From Mycobacterium sp. (GTDB lineage Bacteria > Actinomycetota > Actinomycetes > Mycobacteriales > Mycobacteriaceae): a stretch of DNA of 37,048 bases. Positions 1 through 12,150 of the stretch are shown piece by piece (position 1 is the first letter of the stretch; every line of letters starts with the position of its first letter). Where the stretch lies: positions 1 to 37,048 of the forward strand of contig WOYS01000011.1 of NCBI GenBank assembly GCA_011620645.1. The letters are read 5' to 3'. The notes under the pieces were generated by a model, which was not told the origin of the DNA, ran no database searches, and saw only the letters and a list, made by a program, of their open reading frames with translations. The translations under genes were made by a program, and so were the position numbers.

Positions 1-98
1 GGCAAAAAACAACAAACAAAAACCACCAAACACACTATTGAGTTCTCAAACAACAGACTAAAATTGTTGCGAATGTCCCGTTTCGGGGCAACCCTACC
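1..98 (-). other. rRNA operon leader (5' transcribed spacer upstream of 16S)
   Basis: Read on the minus strand, this stretch contains TTTGAGAACTCAATAGTGTG followed by a GT-rich run. I recognise it as the conserved leader of mycobacterial rRNA operons, which carries antitermination and RNA-processing signals ahead of 16S. It directly follows two promoters downstream of murA, the standard position of rrnA in mycobacteria. Transcription runs leftward and the 16S gene itself lies outside the window. The leader start is taken just downstream of the nearer -10 box and is approximate. Confidence 0.85.
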
Positions 99-127
99 AG
101 CTTAAACTATCTGAGCCAGTGAGTCAA
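99..127 (-). promoter_or_regulatory. rRNA promoter proximal to the leader (PCL1-like)
   Basis: On the minus strand there is a -35 TTGACT (122-127), a 17-bp spacer and a -10 TAAGCT (99-104). The initially transcribed segment GGTAGGGTTGCCCCGAAACG closely resembles the start of the M. tuberculosis PCL1 transcript as I remember it. The CCCG-AAA-CGGG segment can form a small hairpin. This is the last promoter before the conserved leader. Confidence 0.75.
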
Positions 128-161
128 ACTTTCGCATCCCCGTGTCCGGGGCAACTCGATT

Positions 162-191
162 AGACTAAGACTTCCGTACTTGCGAAGTCAA
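162..191 (-). promoter_or_regulatory. Upstream tandem rRNA promoter
   Basis: On the minus strand there is a -35 TTGACT (186-191), an 18-bp spacer and a -10 TAGTCT (162-167), just after the murA stop. Downstream of the -10 is GTTGCCCCG (147-155), which recurs after the second promoter at 84-92. It is followed here by a hairpin with a 5-bp stem and a GACA loop (138-151). The shared -35 and shared downstream sequence indicate a duplicated promoter module, a layout known from fast-growing mycobacteria. Confidence 0.7.
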
Positions 192-235
192 ATCCGCTGG
201 TCAGAGGCATACGGCCCTGGTTCAGCCGTCTGGGA

Positions 236-1489
236 TTAGCTTACGCGCTCGACCTCGGCACCCAGACTCACCAGGTTTTCCACGAACAACGGATAGCCAC
301 GATCGATATGATAGACGTCGTGCACCTCGGTGTCCCCGTCCGCCACCAGGCCGGCGAGCACCAAGCCGGCGCCGGCCCGAATGTCGGACGCCCACACGGG
401 CGCACTCGACAGCTGCGGCAGACCCCGGACAACAGCATGGTGACCGTCCGTCCGCGCGTCGGCCCCCAGCCGGATCATCTCCTCTACGAACCGGAACCTC
501 GCCTCGAACACGTTCTCCGTGATGATCGACGTTCCGTCCGCGATGCACGCCAGCCCGATCGCCATCGGTTGCAGATCGGTCGGGAATCCCGGGAACGGCA
601 GGGTCGCGACATTGACAGCCTTGGGCCGCTCGTATTGGACCACCCGGAATCCGTTGTCGTGCTGTGTGACCGTCGCGCCCGCATCGTGCAATTTGTGCAA
701 CACCAGCTGCAGATGGGCCGGGTCGACCCCGGTGACCGAGATATCCCCCCGGGTCATCGCCGCAGCGATCCCCCAAGTGGCCGCGACGATGCGGTCCCCG
801 ATCACCCGATGCTCGGTCGGATAGAGCTTGTCCACCCCGGTGATCGTCAGCGTCGACGACCCGGCACCGGAAATCTGTGCGCCCATCTCGTTGAGCATCG
901 TGCAGATGTCCGCGATATCGGGCTCACGTGCGGCGTTGTAAATGGTGGTGACACCTTCGGCCAGCACTGCGGCCATCAGGATGTTCTCCGTCGCACCGAC
1001 CGAGGGGAACTCGAGCTGGATCTCGGCGCCACGCAACTGATCGGCTTCGGCGACCACGCAACCGTGCTCGATATTGCATCGGGCACCGAGTTGCCGCAGG
1101 CCCGACTGATGCATGTCCAGCGGCCGGGAACCGATCGCATCACCGCCCGGCAACGCAACCTTGGCCCGTTTACCCCGGCCGACCAACGGACCCAGCACAC
1201 ACACCGAGGCCCGGAACTGGCGCACCGCGGCGAAGTCCGCGTCGTACTTGACCTCGTCCGGCGACGTCACCCGAACTGTGGACCCATCGAGTTCCACGGT
1301 GGCGCCAAGGCCGCGCAGCACCTCGGCCATCAGGGGCACATCCAGGATGTCGGGGCAGTTGGTGATGGTGCTCGTACCCTCAGCCAACAGCGTCGCCGCC
1401 ATCAGCTTGAGGACGCTGTTCTTTGCGCCCCCGACGGCGACTTCGCCCGATAACCGGCTTCCGCCCGTCACCACGAAACGATCGCTCAC
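236..1489 (-). CDS. murA: UDP-N-acetylglucosamine 1-carboxyvinyltransferase MurA
   Basis: Cytoplasmic enzyme that transfers enolpyruvate from PEP to UDP-GlcNAc, the first committed step of peptidoglycan synthesis. From the chosen GTG at 1489 the protein has 417 residues and opens with [20 protein letters not shown], aligning with the start of M. tuberculosis MurA (418 residues, from memory). A longer frame begins at a GTG at 1540, but its 17 extra residues look unrelated to the family. A promoter-like TACACT at 1497-1502 would put the transcript start at or very near the 1489 GTG. GAKN near residue 22 is the substrate-binding segment. At residue 117, in [10 protein letters not shown], Asp replaces the usual Cys, as in other mycobacteria, which gives intrinsic fosfomycin resistance. 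It lies directly upstream of the rRNA promoters, as in other mycobacteria. Confidence 0.97.
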   Translation of the reverse strand: MSDRFVVTGGSRLSGEVAVGGAKNSVLKLMAATLLAEGTSTITNCPDILDVPLMAEVLRGLGATVELDGSTVRVTSPDEVKYDADFAAVRQFRASVCVLGPLVGRGKRAKVALPGGDAIGSRPLDMHQSGLRQLGARCNIEHGCVVAEADQLRGAEIQLEFPSVGATENILMAAVLAEGVTTIYNAAREPDIADICTMLNEMGAQISGAGSSTLTITGVDKLYPTEHRVIGDRIVAATWGIAAAMTRGDISVTGVDPAHLQLVLHKLHDAGATVTQHDNGFRVVQYERPKAVNVATLPFPGFPTDLQPMAIGLACIADGTSIITENVFEARFRFVEEMIRLGADARTDGHHAVVRGLPQLSSAPVWASDIRAGAGLVLAGLVADGDTEVHDVYHIDRGYPLFVENLVSLGAEVERVS

Positions 1490-1496
1490 GTGGGTC

Positions 1497-1502
1497 AGTG
1501 TA
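1497..1502 (-). promoter_or_regulatory. Candidate murA -10 box
   Basis: TACACT on the minus strand fits the mycobacterial TANNNT -10 pattern and ends seven bases before the preferred murA GTG. That would give a transcript with little or no 5' leader. No good -35 is seen at normal spacing. This is inferred from sequence only. Confidence 0.4.
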
Positions 1503-1560
1503 TGCAAATCCGGGGTGAGTTTCGCCAACGCTGGGGCCACAACTGCCCGGACTTGCCCGG

Positions 1561-1566
1561 TACGGT
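1561..1566 (+). promoter_or_regulatory. Candidate leaderless -10 box of the adenosyltransferase gene
   Basis: TACGGT on the plus strand fits TANNNT and is separated from the ATG at 1573 by exactly six bases (TTAACC). The predicted transcription start is therefore the A of the start codon, giving a leaderless message, a common arrangement in mycobacteria. No Shine-Dalgarno sequence precedes the ATG, which agrees with this. Confidence 0.45.
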
Positions 1567-1572
1567 TTAACC

Positions 1573-2148
1573 ATGGCCGTTCACCTGACCCGCATCTACA
1601 CCCGGACCGGCGACGATGGCACCACAGGGCTCAGTGATTTCAGCCGCGTCTCCAAGAGCGACGCCCGGCTCGAGGCATATGCGGACTGCGACGAGGCCAA
1701 CGCGGCCATCGGCGTCGCGGTGTCCCTGGGCCAGCCCGACGAGCGGATACTCCAGGTTCTCCTGCAGATTCAAAACGATCTGTTCGACGCCGGCGCCGAC
1801 CTGTCCACACCCGTGGTCGAGAACCCCGAGTACCCGCCGCTTCGAGTGCTGCAGGACTACATCGACCGGCTCGAAGGCTGGTGCGACGAATTCAACGAGG
1901 ATCTGCCGAAGCTCGACTCGTTCATCCTGCCGGGCGGCACATCATTGTCGGCGCTGCTGCATGTCGCGCGGACGGTCACCCGTCGCGCCGAGCGTTCGGC
2001 GTGGCGGGCGGTCGATGAGCACGGCGATTCCGTGAACGTACTTCCGGCGAAGTACCTCAATCGGCTGTCCGACCTGCTGTTCATTCTGTCGCGCGCGGCC
2101 AACCCGGACGGCGATGTGAAGTGGCGGCCCGGGGGTCAGCGGAGTTAG
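1573..2148 (+). CDS. PduO-type cob(I)yrinic acid a,c-diamide / cob(I)alamin adenosyltransferase
   Basis: Transfers the adenosyl group of ATP to the cobalt of cob(I)alamin, making adenosylcobalamin in the cytoplasm for B12-dependent enzymes. The 191-residue length is normal for the PduO/MMAB family, a trimeric four-helix-bundle protein. The family signatures are visible: [11 protein letters not shown] near the N-terminus for ATP binding, [19 protein letters not shown] in the middle, and [17 protein letters not shown] near the C-terminus. It corresponds to Rv1314c of M. tuberculosis, which also lies beside murA. It is transcribed away from murA, from an 83-bp gap. Its stop overlaps the stop of the convergent DUF2550 gene by four bases (TTAG at 2145-2148). 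Confidence 0.94.
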   Translation: MAVHLTRIYTRTGDDGTTGLSDFSRVSKSDARLEAYADCDEANAAIGVAVSLGQPDERILQVLLQIQNDLFDAGADLSTPVVENPEYPPLRVLQDYIDRLEGWCDEFNEDLPKLDSFILPGGTSLSALLHVARTVTRRAERSAWRAVDEHGDSVNVLPAKYLNRLSDLLFILSRAANPDGDVKWRPGGQRS

Positions 2149-2588
2149 GTCCTTCGCCGTGCCCGGGGTGACGGCCGCGATTCCACCCATGATGTGAAAG
2201 CCGTCAACGCGCCGCGATCCAGGGCCACTTCGTAGCCGCGGCCACGCTCGACGCCGGCATCGCGCAGTTCCAGGATGGCGATGTCTTGGGTCATGATGTC
2301 GAATTCATCGCCGCGCGGGGAGCGCCGCGACACGAGCTCGAGCCCCAGTCGGCTCAGCCGCCGGTCAGGCCACCAGCGCATACTCGACAGCCGATAAAAC
2401 TCGGCCTCCCCACCTCGGTAGCGCAGCACACCGTGCCGCCAACCATGGCCCCCCTCGGCCGGATAGTCGCGCAGGATGGCAGCGGTGCCGCCCACCTGGC
2501 GCAGCTTCCACAAGCGGTAGCCCAGCGCGACGACCGCCAGCAGCAAAACGCCGACGAGCGCGGCCATGAACAACATGGACGTGCTCAT
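2145..2588 (-). CDS. DUF2550 family membrane-anchored protein
   Basis: A 147-residue protein with one predicted membrane helix at about residues 5-24 and a basic stop-transfer segment (YRLWKLR). A soluble domain follows with conserved-looking stretches such as GWRHGVLRYRGGEAEFYRLSS and the tryptophan-rich MRWWPDRRLSR. It matches the actinobacterial DUF2550 family (Rv1312 in M. tuberculosis), found directly after atpC. The function is unknown. It begins 12 bases after the atpC stop and is probably co-transcribed with the ATP synthase operon, so a role in assembling or regulating that complex is possible but unproven. Its C-terminus is rich in Arg and Pro. Confidence 0.9.
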   Translation of the reverse strand: MSTSMLFMAALVGVLLLAVVALGYRLWKLRQVGGTAAILRDYPAEGGHGWRHGVLRYRGGEAEFYRLSSMRWWPDRRLSRLGLELVSRRSPRGDEFDIMTQDIAILELRDAGVERGRGYEVALDRGALTAFTSWVESRPSPRARRRT

Positions 2589-2600
2589 CGGCGGTGCCTA

Positions 2601-2966
2601 CTAGTCGATCTGCCCGACCGCGCGCAGGCGCGCGCGGCCCCAGGCTGCAGTTGCCGGGTCGTCGGACTCGGAGTCCTGCTTGGCGGCGTCGACGTCGACC
2701 TCCGACTCGAACTGAGCATTCTCCACCAGGAGGCTCACACCGGCGTCGGTGACCGACAGGAATCCGCCGTCCACCGCGATCCGGAGGTCATCCTCGCCCT
2801 CGCGTTCGACGCGCACCATGGCATCGTCGACGAGCTGGGCGACCAACGGGATGTGCCGCGGCAGGATGCCGATCTCACCCGCGGTGGTGCGGGTGAACAC
2901 GAACGTGGCCTTTCCAGACCACAGCTCACGCTCGACGGCGACGATCTCGACGTCCAGTTCAGCCAT
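2601..2966 (-). CDS. atpC: F1Fo ATP synthase subunit epsilon
   Basis: Central-stalk subunit that contacts gamma and the c-ring and regulates coupling and ATP hydrolysis. The 121-residue length is short for bacterial epsilon (often 130-140) but typical of mycobacteria, where the C-terminal helical domain is reduced. The N-terminal beta-sandwich shows [31 protein letters not shown] and [20 protein letters not shown]. The C-terminal part ends in a short acidic then basic stretch. It starts with ATG at 2966, 63 bases after atpD, and is the last structural gene of the operon. Confidence 0.97.
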   Translation of the reverse strand: MAELDVEIVAVERELWSGKATFVFTRTTAGEIGILPRHIPLVAQLVDDAMVRVEREGEDDLRIAVDGGFLSVTDAGVSLLVENAQFESEVDVDAAKQDSESDDPATAAWGRARLRAVGQID

Positions 2967-3029
2967 GCCACACCACCAATCTGTTCTTCGCGCAAGCGTT
3001 CATCACGCCTTCTGCATTGTGGCTCACCA

Positions 3030-4475
<1,446 letters not shown>

Positions 4476-4498
4476 CTAACGAGGCGTGTTTCTAAGTT

Positions 4499-5428
4499 CT
4501 ATTTCGCGTCGGCCAGCGCGTTGGCGCCGCCGACGATCTCGCTGATTTCCTGGGTGATCTGCGCCTGACGCTCGCGGTTGGCCGCCAGCGTGAGAGCCTT
4601 GATCAGGTCGTCGGCGTTGTCGGTCGCCGACTTCATGGCCCGCCGGCGCGAGGCCGACTCCGACGCAGCGGCTTCCAGCAGCGCCGCGTACACGCGGGTC
4701 GCGACGTAACGGGGCAGCAGCGCGCCGAACAGATCCTCGGCGTTCGGCTCGAACGAGAACAGCGTTTGCGGAACGCCTACGGGCTGCTCGTCGCCGACGT
4801 ACTCGACGACCATCGGGGCGATCCGCAGCGCCGCAGCCGTCTGCGACAGCATCGACCTGAACTCGGTGGACACGATGTGCAACTCGTCGACGCCGAGGAT
4901 GCCGTCGGCACCCGCGTCGTCGCCGTCATCGTCGGCACCCGACATGAAAGCGGTCACCAGGGTGTCCGCGATCTCCTTGGCGTTCTCGTAGGTGGGTCGC
5001 TCGGAGAAGCCGGTCCACGACTCCGCCACGTCACGCTGACGGAAGTTGAAGTAGCCCAGCGCCTTCCGGCCGACCACGTAGACCACCGGATCCTTGCCTT
5101 CGTCCCGCAGCAGCGCGAAGAGCTCCTCGGCCCGGCGCAGCACGTTGGCGTTGTAGCCACCGCACAGCCCACGGTCCGAGGACACGACCAGCACACCCGC
5201 CCGCTTCGGTGACTCCCGCTCCACGAGCAGCGGGTGGTCCAGCGCGCTGGCAGTGGCCAGCTCGGTGAGCATGCTGGTGATTTCGGTTGCGTAGGGCCGG
5301 GCCGCCTGGACCCGGGCCTGTGCCTTGGCGATCCGTGACGTGGCGATCAGCTCCTGTGCCTTCGTGATCTTCTTGATCGACGAAGCGGATTTGATACGTC
5401 CGCGTAGCTCGCGCAGTGTGGCTGCCAT
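4499..5428 (-). CDS. atpG: F1Fo ATP synthase subunit gamma
   Basis: Rotor shaft that couples the c-ring to the catalytic head. It has 309 residues, with the usual N-terminal helix ([30 protein letters not shown]) and C-terminal helix ([19 protein letters not shown]) that form the coiled shaft. An acidic, glycine-rich loop, [20 protein letters not shown], lies in the middle of the protein. It is the extra gamma loop described in mycobacteria and linked to c-ring contact and control of hydrolysis. The ATG is at 5428, seven bases after the atpA stop. Confidence 0.98.
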   Translation of the reverse strand: MAATLRELRGRIKSASSIKKITKAQELIATSRIAKAQARVQAARPYATEITSMLTELATASALDHPLLVERESPKRAGVLVVSSDRGLCGGYNANVLRRAEELFALLRDEGKDPVVYVVGRKALGYFNFRQRDVAESWTGFSERPTYENAKEIADTLVTAFMSGADDDGDDAGADGILGVDELHIVSTEFRSMLSQTAAALRIAPMVVEYVGDEQPVGVPQTLFSFEPNAEDLFGALLPRYVATRVYAALLEAAASESASRRRAMKSATDNADDLIKALTLAANRERQAQITQEISEIVGGANALADAK

Positions 5429-5435
5429 TGGTTAC

Positions 5436-7085
<1,650 letters not shown>

Positions 7086-7147
7086 GGTTTTTCGTCTTCC
7101 TACCTTTGATCTGGGTGATAAGTCTTCTGGATCGGGTCGATCGCTCG

Positions 7148-8503
7148 TCAGTCTGGTAGCTGGGTCTGCGCAGCAGCCAGGCGGGACGCGATGGAGCCGT
7201 CGATCACTTCGTCACCGACGGTGATCGACAGACCACCGAGCAGTTCCGGATCGACATTCAACTGGATGGCCACCGGATGCCCGTAGATGCGCGTGAGCAC
7301 TGTGGTCAGGCGGTCGCGCTGGGCGTCGGAGAGATCCGCCGCGGCGCTGACATGGGCGACAACCTCTCCGCGACGAGCAACAGCCAGCTCGGCGAGATCC
7401 ATGACCGCTTCATCGGCGCGCTCACCGCGGAGCAGCCCGACGGTCTGCGCCAGCAATGCGGCAGCGGTGCCGTTGGCACTGCTGCCGGTACCGACCACCT
7501 TGTCCAGCAGAGCGATCCGACCTGCGGCATCGGCGGTGTAGTCGCTGAGCAGGGCGCTCAGCCGCGGCTCGGCGTCGAGGACACGACCGAACTGGAACAG
7601 CTGGTCTTCCACCTCGTCGACCTCGCCGGCGACATTGGCGCGCTGCAGCAGAGCGATGCGTGCGGTGTGCTCGATGGCGTCCACGAAGTTGGCCTCGGTG
7701 GACCACCGCTGCGAGGCGGCGGTGCGAAGGAGCTTCAGCGCAGGTTCGCCGATCTTGCCGGTGAACAGCTTGTCGACGAGCGCAACCTTCGCCGTGGGGG
7801 CGTCGGTCGGCTCGGCGAGATGCTTGTTGAGGGCGCTCTCCGTGATCAGCAGCCGGGCCACCGAGGCGAGGTCGTCGGCCAGTGCCGTCAGACCGTCGGC
7901 GTCCAAACCACCTGCACCGCCGTCGTTGCCTGCCACACTGTCGAACTCGGCGACCAGGTTGGCCAGAGCCTCACGGCTGGCGGCCCGAAGGCCGGCGGTC
8001 GCACCCGTCTGGACGACGGCCCCGGAAGGCGCCATCTGATCGAGGTCGTCGAGGAATCGGTCGACGGTGGCCGCCCGGGCAGCAGGGTCGGCCACGTGGG
8101 CACGGACCAGATCAGCGGCCTTGGCGACTGCCTCGTCTCCGAGACCGACCCGAAGCTCGCGCACCAGTTGCTGACGCAACAGGAGAACCTGCTGCCCGCC
8201 CTGGGCCTTGATCCGCTCGGCGTCCACACCGGCCTGTTCGGCCAGCTGTGCCTTGATCCGCTCGGAGTCCTGCTTCGCCTCGCCGGTGACGCTGCTGGAT
8301 TCGGCAGCAGCGTCGGCCAGCGCCTTGGCGTGCATGGCATCGGCATCAGCGAGCTTCTGTGCCGCCTCGGCACTTTGGGCTAGCGCGGCGCGGATGGCCT
8401 CCTGCTGGTTGGTCATCATCCCCTTCACCAGGGGCGCGACCCACTTGACGATGATGAACACGATGACGGCGAAGCCGATCAGCTGTCCGATGAATGTCGA
8501 CAT
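7148..8503 (-). CDS. atpFH: F1Fo ATP synthase fused subunit b'-delta
   Basis: Peripheral-stalk protein that joins a b-like subunit to delta, an arrangement typical of mycobacteria. The 451 residues start with a membrane helix ([23 protein letters not shown], about residues 3-25). An Ala/Gln/Glu-rich coiled coil of the b type extends to about residue 170, and a delta domain occupies the C-terminal half, ending in the family motif [22 protein letters not shown]. The ATG at 8503 directly abuts the atpF stop with no gap, so translation is probably coupled. No frameshift is needed to explain the fusion. Confidence 0.97.
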   Translation of the reverse strand: MSTFIGQLIGFAVIVFIIVKWVAPLVKGMMTNQQEAIRAALAQSAEAAQKLADADAMHAKALADAAAESSSVTGEAKQDSERIKAQLAEQAGVDAERIKAQGGQQVLLLRQQLVRELRVGLGDEAVAKAADLVRAHVADPAARAATVDRFLDDLDQMAPSGAVVQTGATAGLRAASREALANLVAEFDSVAGNDGGAGGLDADGLTALADDLASVARLLITESALNKHLAEPTDAPTAKVALVDKLFTGKIGEPALKLLRTAASQRWSTEANFVDAIEHTARIALLQRANVAGEVDEVEDQLFQFGRVLDAEPRLSALLSDYTADAAGRIALLDKVVGTGSSANGTAAALLAQTVGLLRGERADEAVMDLAELAVARRGEVVAHVSAAADLSDAQRDRLTTVLTRIYGHPVAIQLNVDPELLGGLSITVGDEVIDGSIASRLAAAQTQLPD

Positions 8504-9004
8504 CTACTTGGTCCCGCCTGATTTCACGTCGACGCCGAGGATGCGGCCGGCCAGGGTGGCTGACAGGCCTTCTACCGACGAGGCCAACTCGGCTTGAGCG
8601 GCCGAACCCTGCTGGGAAAGTTGCTCATCGGCCTGACGTACCGTCTCGGCCACCTCGCCGCTGGCCTCGGCCCGCTTGGCATCGATGACCTCGCGGCCCT
8701 CGGCACGCGCCTGGTCACGCAGAGCCGATGCCTCGGCGCGCGCGCCGGCCATCGCCTCGTTGTAGTCGGCCTGCGCGGCGGCAACCTGTTCAGCCGACTT
8801 GCGGCTGTCGGCGGCGGTTTTGGCCAGCATGGCCTCGCGCTCGGCGAGCACCTTGCTGATCGGTGGCACCACCCACTTCCAGATCACGCCGAGCGTGATC
8901 AGGAAGATGAGCAGCACCGGGAAGAAGGTGCCGTTGGGAAGCAGAAAGTTGCTGGTCCCACCGCCTTCTTCCGCGGCCACTATGGATACGGTCAGCTGGT
9001 CCAT
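8504..9004 (-). CDS. atpF: F1Fo ATP synthase subunit b
   Basis: Peripheral-stalk subunit. It has 166 residues with one membrane helix ([23 protein letters not shown], about residues 24-46) and a long charged coiled coil rich in Ala, Glu and Arg that pairs with the b'-delta fusion. It ends with a region resembling delta-binding b termini ([21 protein letters not shown]). Start ATG at 9004, nine bases after atpE. Confidence 0.97.
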   Translation of the reverse strand: MDQLTVSIVAAEEGGGTSNFLLPNGTFFPVLLIFLITLGVIWKWVVPPISKVLAEREAMLAKTAADSRKSAEQVAAAQADYNEAMAGARAEASALRDQARAEGREVIDAKRAEASGEVAETVRQADEQLSQQGSAAQAELASSVEGLSATLAGRILGVDVKSGGTK

Positions 9005-9013
9005 GCTGTCGGA

Positions 9014-9346
<333 letters not shown>

Positions 9347-9359
9347 TTACGGTCAAATG

Positions 9360-10172
9360 TCAGTGCACGTGCTCTTTGGTGTTTGAGTCGTGCTCTTTTG
9401 AGTCGTGGTCGTCGTGATCGAGCTCCATCGACTGGCTGAAGTACAGGATCGTCAGCAGGCTGAAGATGAAGGCCTGGATCAGGCCGACGAACAGGTCGAA
9501 GGTCTTCCAGATGGCATTGGGCAGCCACTGGATGTACCAGGGGAACATCGCGATCAGCGCCACCAGGATGCCGCCGGCGAAGATGTTGCCGAAGAGTCGC
9601 AGTGCCAGCGAGATCGGCTTGGCGATCTCTTCGACGATATTGATCGGCGCCAGGAAGGCCACGTGACCCTTGACGACCTTCTTCAGGTAGCCGAACGGGC
9701 CGCGCCGCCAGATACCCGCCGCGTGGTAGGCGAAGAACACGAACACCGCGAGGGCCAGGACGAAGTTGATATCGGACGCCGGCGGCTTGTACACCTCGGC
9801 AGCGGCGCCGTCGGAACCGCCGTACTGCCACGGGAACACCGCAAGCCAGTTCGACACCAGGATGAACACGAAGATGGCGATCGACAGCGGCAGCACGAAC
9901 GGGGCGACCTTCATGCCGATCGAGCCCTCGATCTGCTGGCGCATCTGAATGGTCAGCGCTTCCCAGAAGAGCTGCACGCCACCGGGTACGCCGGTCGAGG
10001 TGACCTTGGTCTTCAGGTAGAAGGCGAGACCGATGACGATCAGCGCGGTGATGGCTGTGGCGAGGATGGTATCCCCGTTGAACGTCATACCGAACAGGTC
10101 GAACACCATGGTGTGGTGTCCGACGTGGATGGTGGCGCCACCCTCTTCGGCGGCGAGCACAGTCTCAGTCAT
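9360..10172 (-). CDS. atpB: F1Fo ATP synthase subunit a
   Basis: Membrane stator that forms the proton half-channels against the c-ring. It has 270 residues with five to six hydrophobic helices. The essential arginine is in the conserved segment [22 protein letters not shown], followed by [21 protein letters not shown]. The start [12 protein letters not shown] matches the mycobacterial family. The C-terminus is longer than the M. smegmatis and M. tuberculosis proteins as I remember them. About 16 extra residues (255-270) are rich in His, Asp, Glu and Lys and are encoded by an imperfect direct repeat at 9369-9404. Confidence 0.98.
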   Translation of the reverse strand: MTETVLAAEEGGATIHVGHHTMVFDLFGMTFNGDTILATAITALIVIGLAFYLKTKVTSTGVPGGVQLFWEALTIQMRQQIEGSIGMKVAPFVLPLSIAIFVFILVSNWLAVFPWQYGGSDGAAAEVYKPPASDINFVLALAVFVFFAYHAAGIWRRGPFGYLKKVVKGHVAFLAPINIVEEIAKPISLALRLFGNIFAGGILVALIAMFPWYIQWLPNAIWKTFDLFVGLIQAFIFSLLTILYFSQSMELDHDDHDSKEHDSNTKEHVH

Positions 10173-10182
10173 TCGGGTCAGC

Positions 10183-10638
10183 TCAATCCTTCGAATCCGA
10201 TGCGGAGACGTCTTCGACGTCCAAGCCGTTGGAGCGGATCTTCCGCAGCACCGGGAAGCTGGTGCTCATCACCAGCAGTGCCTGGAAGATTGCCAGCCCG
10301 AACAGCACCGCAATTCCGCCGTGTGCCTTGAAGTAGATGGCCACCACCATTGCCACTGCGGTGATGACCAACAGTCGCGTGGCGGAGTTCATGGCCATTT
10401 TCTTCTTGAGTGGGTGGTCCTCCATCGTGATCGACTCGACGGCCCGACGCACCAGCAGTGCATTGAGCAAACCGAGACCGAGCCCGATACCGAAGAACAC
10501 ACCGAAGAAAATGTTGCCGATGTAGCCGGCGGCGAGAACAGCCAGACCGGTGAGCGCGAGACAGACCACCAGGAGTCGCAGCGGGCGAAAAACGACGGAG
10601 GGAAACACCAGGGGCGCGTCCTGCGCTGGCGTCGTCAC
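10183..10638 (-). CDS. AtpI-like membrane protein (Rv1303 family)
   Basis: First gene of the ATP synthase operon. From the chosen GTG at 10638 it has 151 residues and starts [18 protein letters not shown] after the initiator, matching Rv1303 of M. tuberculosis as remembered. A GTG three codons upstream is possible, but the ribosome binding site GAGGTG at 10645-10650 stands six bases before 10638 and overlaps the upstream GTG. About four hydrophobic segments are visible, including [22 protein letters not shown] and [23 protein letters not shown]. It occupies the place of AtpI, which in other bacteria helps c-ring assembly; that role here is inferred from position. It starts ten bases before atpB. 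Confidence 0.9.
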   Translation of the reverse strand: MTTPAQDAPLVFPSVVFRPLRLLVVCLALTGLAVLAAGYIGNIFFGVFFGIGLGLGLLNALLVRRAVESITMEDHPLKKKMAMNSATRLLVITAVAMVVAIYFKAHGGIAVLFGLAIFQALLVMSTSFPVLRKIRSNGLDVEDVSASDSKD

Positions 10639-10920
10639 GTCGTTCACCTCAATCCCGCGTCGTCGAGGGGGGTACTGATCGCTGGCTTCGATAACTCTGA
10701 AAACTGCAAAATTCCTGTGCGTGCCCGACGAGAGTATCGGAGGGCGGCGTGCGGACTGGAATCACCCAAGGGGTAGCTCCCTTTGTCGGTCGTGTATCGG
10801 CGCCGATCGGTCGGGTGGACCAATGGGCCGGGCCGGCAACCCGCGAGGTTTTTCGGGTTATGCGGGGAACCGTACCACAAGGTAGGAGGCACAAAAACAG
10901 GCCTACTACTTTTCGTCGTA
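10639..10920. other. Intergenic region between wecA and the ATP synthase operon
   Basis: About 280 bases without a convincing gene. It presumably holds the promoter of the atp operon, but none stands out. The best sigma-A-like candidate on the minus strand is TACGGT (10869-10874) with a weak TTTTTG 17 bases upstream. A 6-bp stem (AACCCG at 10838-10843 with CGGGTT at 10854-10859) could form a small hairpin in the leader. No U-tract terminator follows wecA, so readthrough from wecA is possible. Confidence 0.4.
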
Positions 10921-12120
10921 CTAGCTGTTCCGAACGTCCTCGACGGGTCTCGTGCGGCCGCGCAACAACGGAATCAGGGTGACGACACCGGCGACCAGAA
11001 TTGCGGCGAGCATCACCGCCCCGGTGTAGCGCGGGTCGAAGAAGATCGTGCCGGCGGCGCCGAGTGCCACGATGCCCACCCACAAGTAGATCAACAGCAC
11101 GACACGTCGGTGCGAATGCCCGATCTGCAGCAGCCGGTGGTGTAGATGCATCTTGTCCGGGCTGAACGGGCTCTTCCCGGCGCGGGTCCGGCGCACGATC
11201 GCCAGCAACATGTCCAGGGCAGGGACGAACATCACCGCGACGACCAACAGGAACGGCGACAGCAACGCGAACACGTCCCGCGCCCCGTAGGCATTCTGCG
11301 AGATGGGGCCGGCCGCGGTCGTGGAGGCTGCGGCGAGCATCAGGCCGATCAGCATCGACCCGGAGTCGCCCATGAAGATCCTGGCGCGGTGGAAGTTGTG
11401 CGGCAGGAAACCCAGGCAGGCGCCGGCCAGCACCACAGAGATGATCGCCGGTGGATAGAACAGCACATCGCCACCGTGGTCGCGCAGCAGGCCGACGGAG
11501 AAGATGCAGATGGCCAGGGCAGTGATCAGACCCAACCCGGCCGCGAGTCCGTCGAGACCGTCGACGAAGTTCATCGCATTGACGATGGACACCGTCAGCG
11601 CCAAGGTCAAAAGGATCGAGGTGACCTGGTCCAGCACTATGGTGCCGACGCCACCGAACGGGATGTAGAGCACGCTCCACGCCACGCCCATGGTGACCAG
11701 CACGCTGGCGGCGGTGATCTGGCCGGCGAACTTGGTGAGCGCGTCCAGACCCCACCGGTCGTCGATCAGGCCGACCAGCATGATGAGTCCGCCGGCGACC
11801 ACCACCGCGGGCATGCCGGTCGAGTACACGAACCCGCGATTGAGTGCGGGCAGCTGCGATGCCAGCAGCACCGCCACCACGACCCCGAGGTAGATGGCCA
11901 GCCCGCCCATCCGCGGCGTGGGCTCCACATGCACATCGCGTTCCCGCGGGTAGGCGACCGCGCCGACGCGTTTGGCCAACACCCGGACCCAGCCGGTGGC
12001 GAAGTAGGTGATGATCGCGGCGGTCAGACCGACGAGGGCGAGTTCGCGCAGCGGTACGCCCGCGCCGCGCTCGGAAAGGGCGAGCAGACCGTCAGCCAGA
12101 GAGACCGATTCGCTCACCAC
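10921..12120 (-). CDS. wecA: Decaprenyl-phosphate GlcNAc-1-phosphate transferase WecA
   Basis: Integral membrane enzyme that transfers GlcNAc-1-phosphate from UDP-GlcNAc to decaprenyl phosphate, the first step of the linker joining arabinogalactan to peptidoglycan. The 399 residues contain about eleven hydrophobic segments and the family motifs in order: PTPRMGGLAIYLG, the catalytic aspartate pair in LIDDRWGLDALTKFAGQ, NFVDGLDGLAAGL, FMGDSGSMLIGL and the histidine-rich KMHLHHRLLQIGHSHRR. The orthologue is Rv1302 (rfe/wecA). The start is GTG at 12120; the next codon is also GTG, so the exact start is uncertain. It lies 30 bases after the Sua5-family gene. Confidence 0.97.
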   Translation of the reverse strand: MVSESVSLADGLLALSERGAGVPLRELALVGLTAAIITYFATGWVRVLAKRVGAVAYPRERDVHVEPTPRMGGLAIYLGVVVAVLLASQLPALNRGFVYSTGMPAVVVAGGLIMLVGLIDDRWGLDALTKFAGQITAASVLVTMGVAWSVLYIPFGGVGTIVLDQVTSILLTLALTVSIVNAMNFVDGLDGLAAGLGLITALAICIFSVGLLRDHGGDVLFYPPAIISVVLAGACLGFLPHNFHRARIFMGDSGSMLIGLMLAAASTTAAGPISQNAYGARDVFALLSPFLLVVAVMFVPALDMLLAIVRRTRAGKSPFSPDKMHLHHRLLQIGHSHRRVVLLIYLWVGIVALGAAGTIFFDPRYTGAVMLAAILVAGVVTLIPLLRGRTRPVEDVRNS

Positions 12121-12150
12121 ATGGTAAACCGTACGCGAAGCTGCTGTGGC

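Noticed and set aside
10649-11755. Minus-strand frame overlapping wecA and the gap before the ATP synthase operon
   Set aside because: It is out of frame with wecA, whose motifs are complete. Its Arg/Gly-rich composition is that of a shadow frame.
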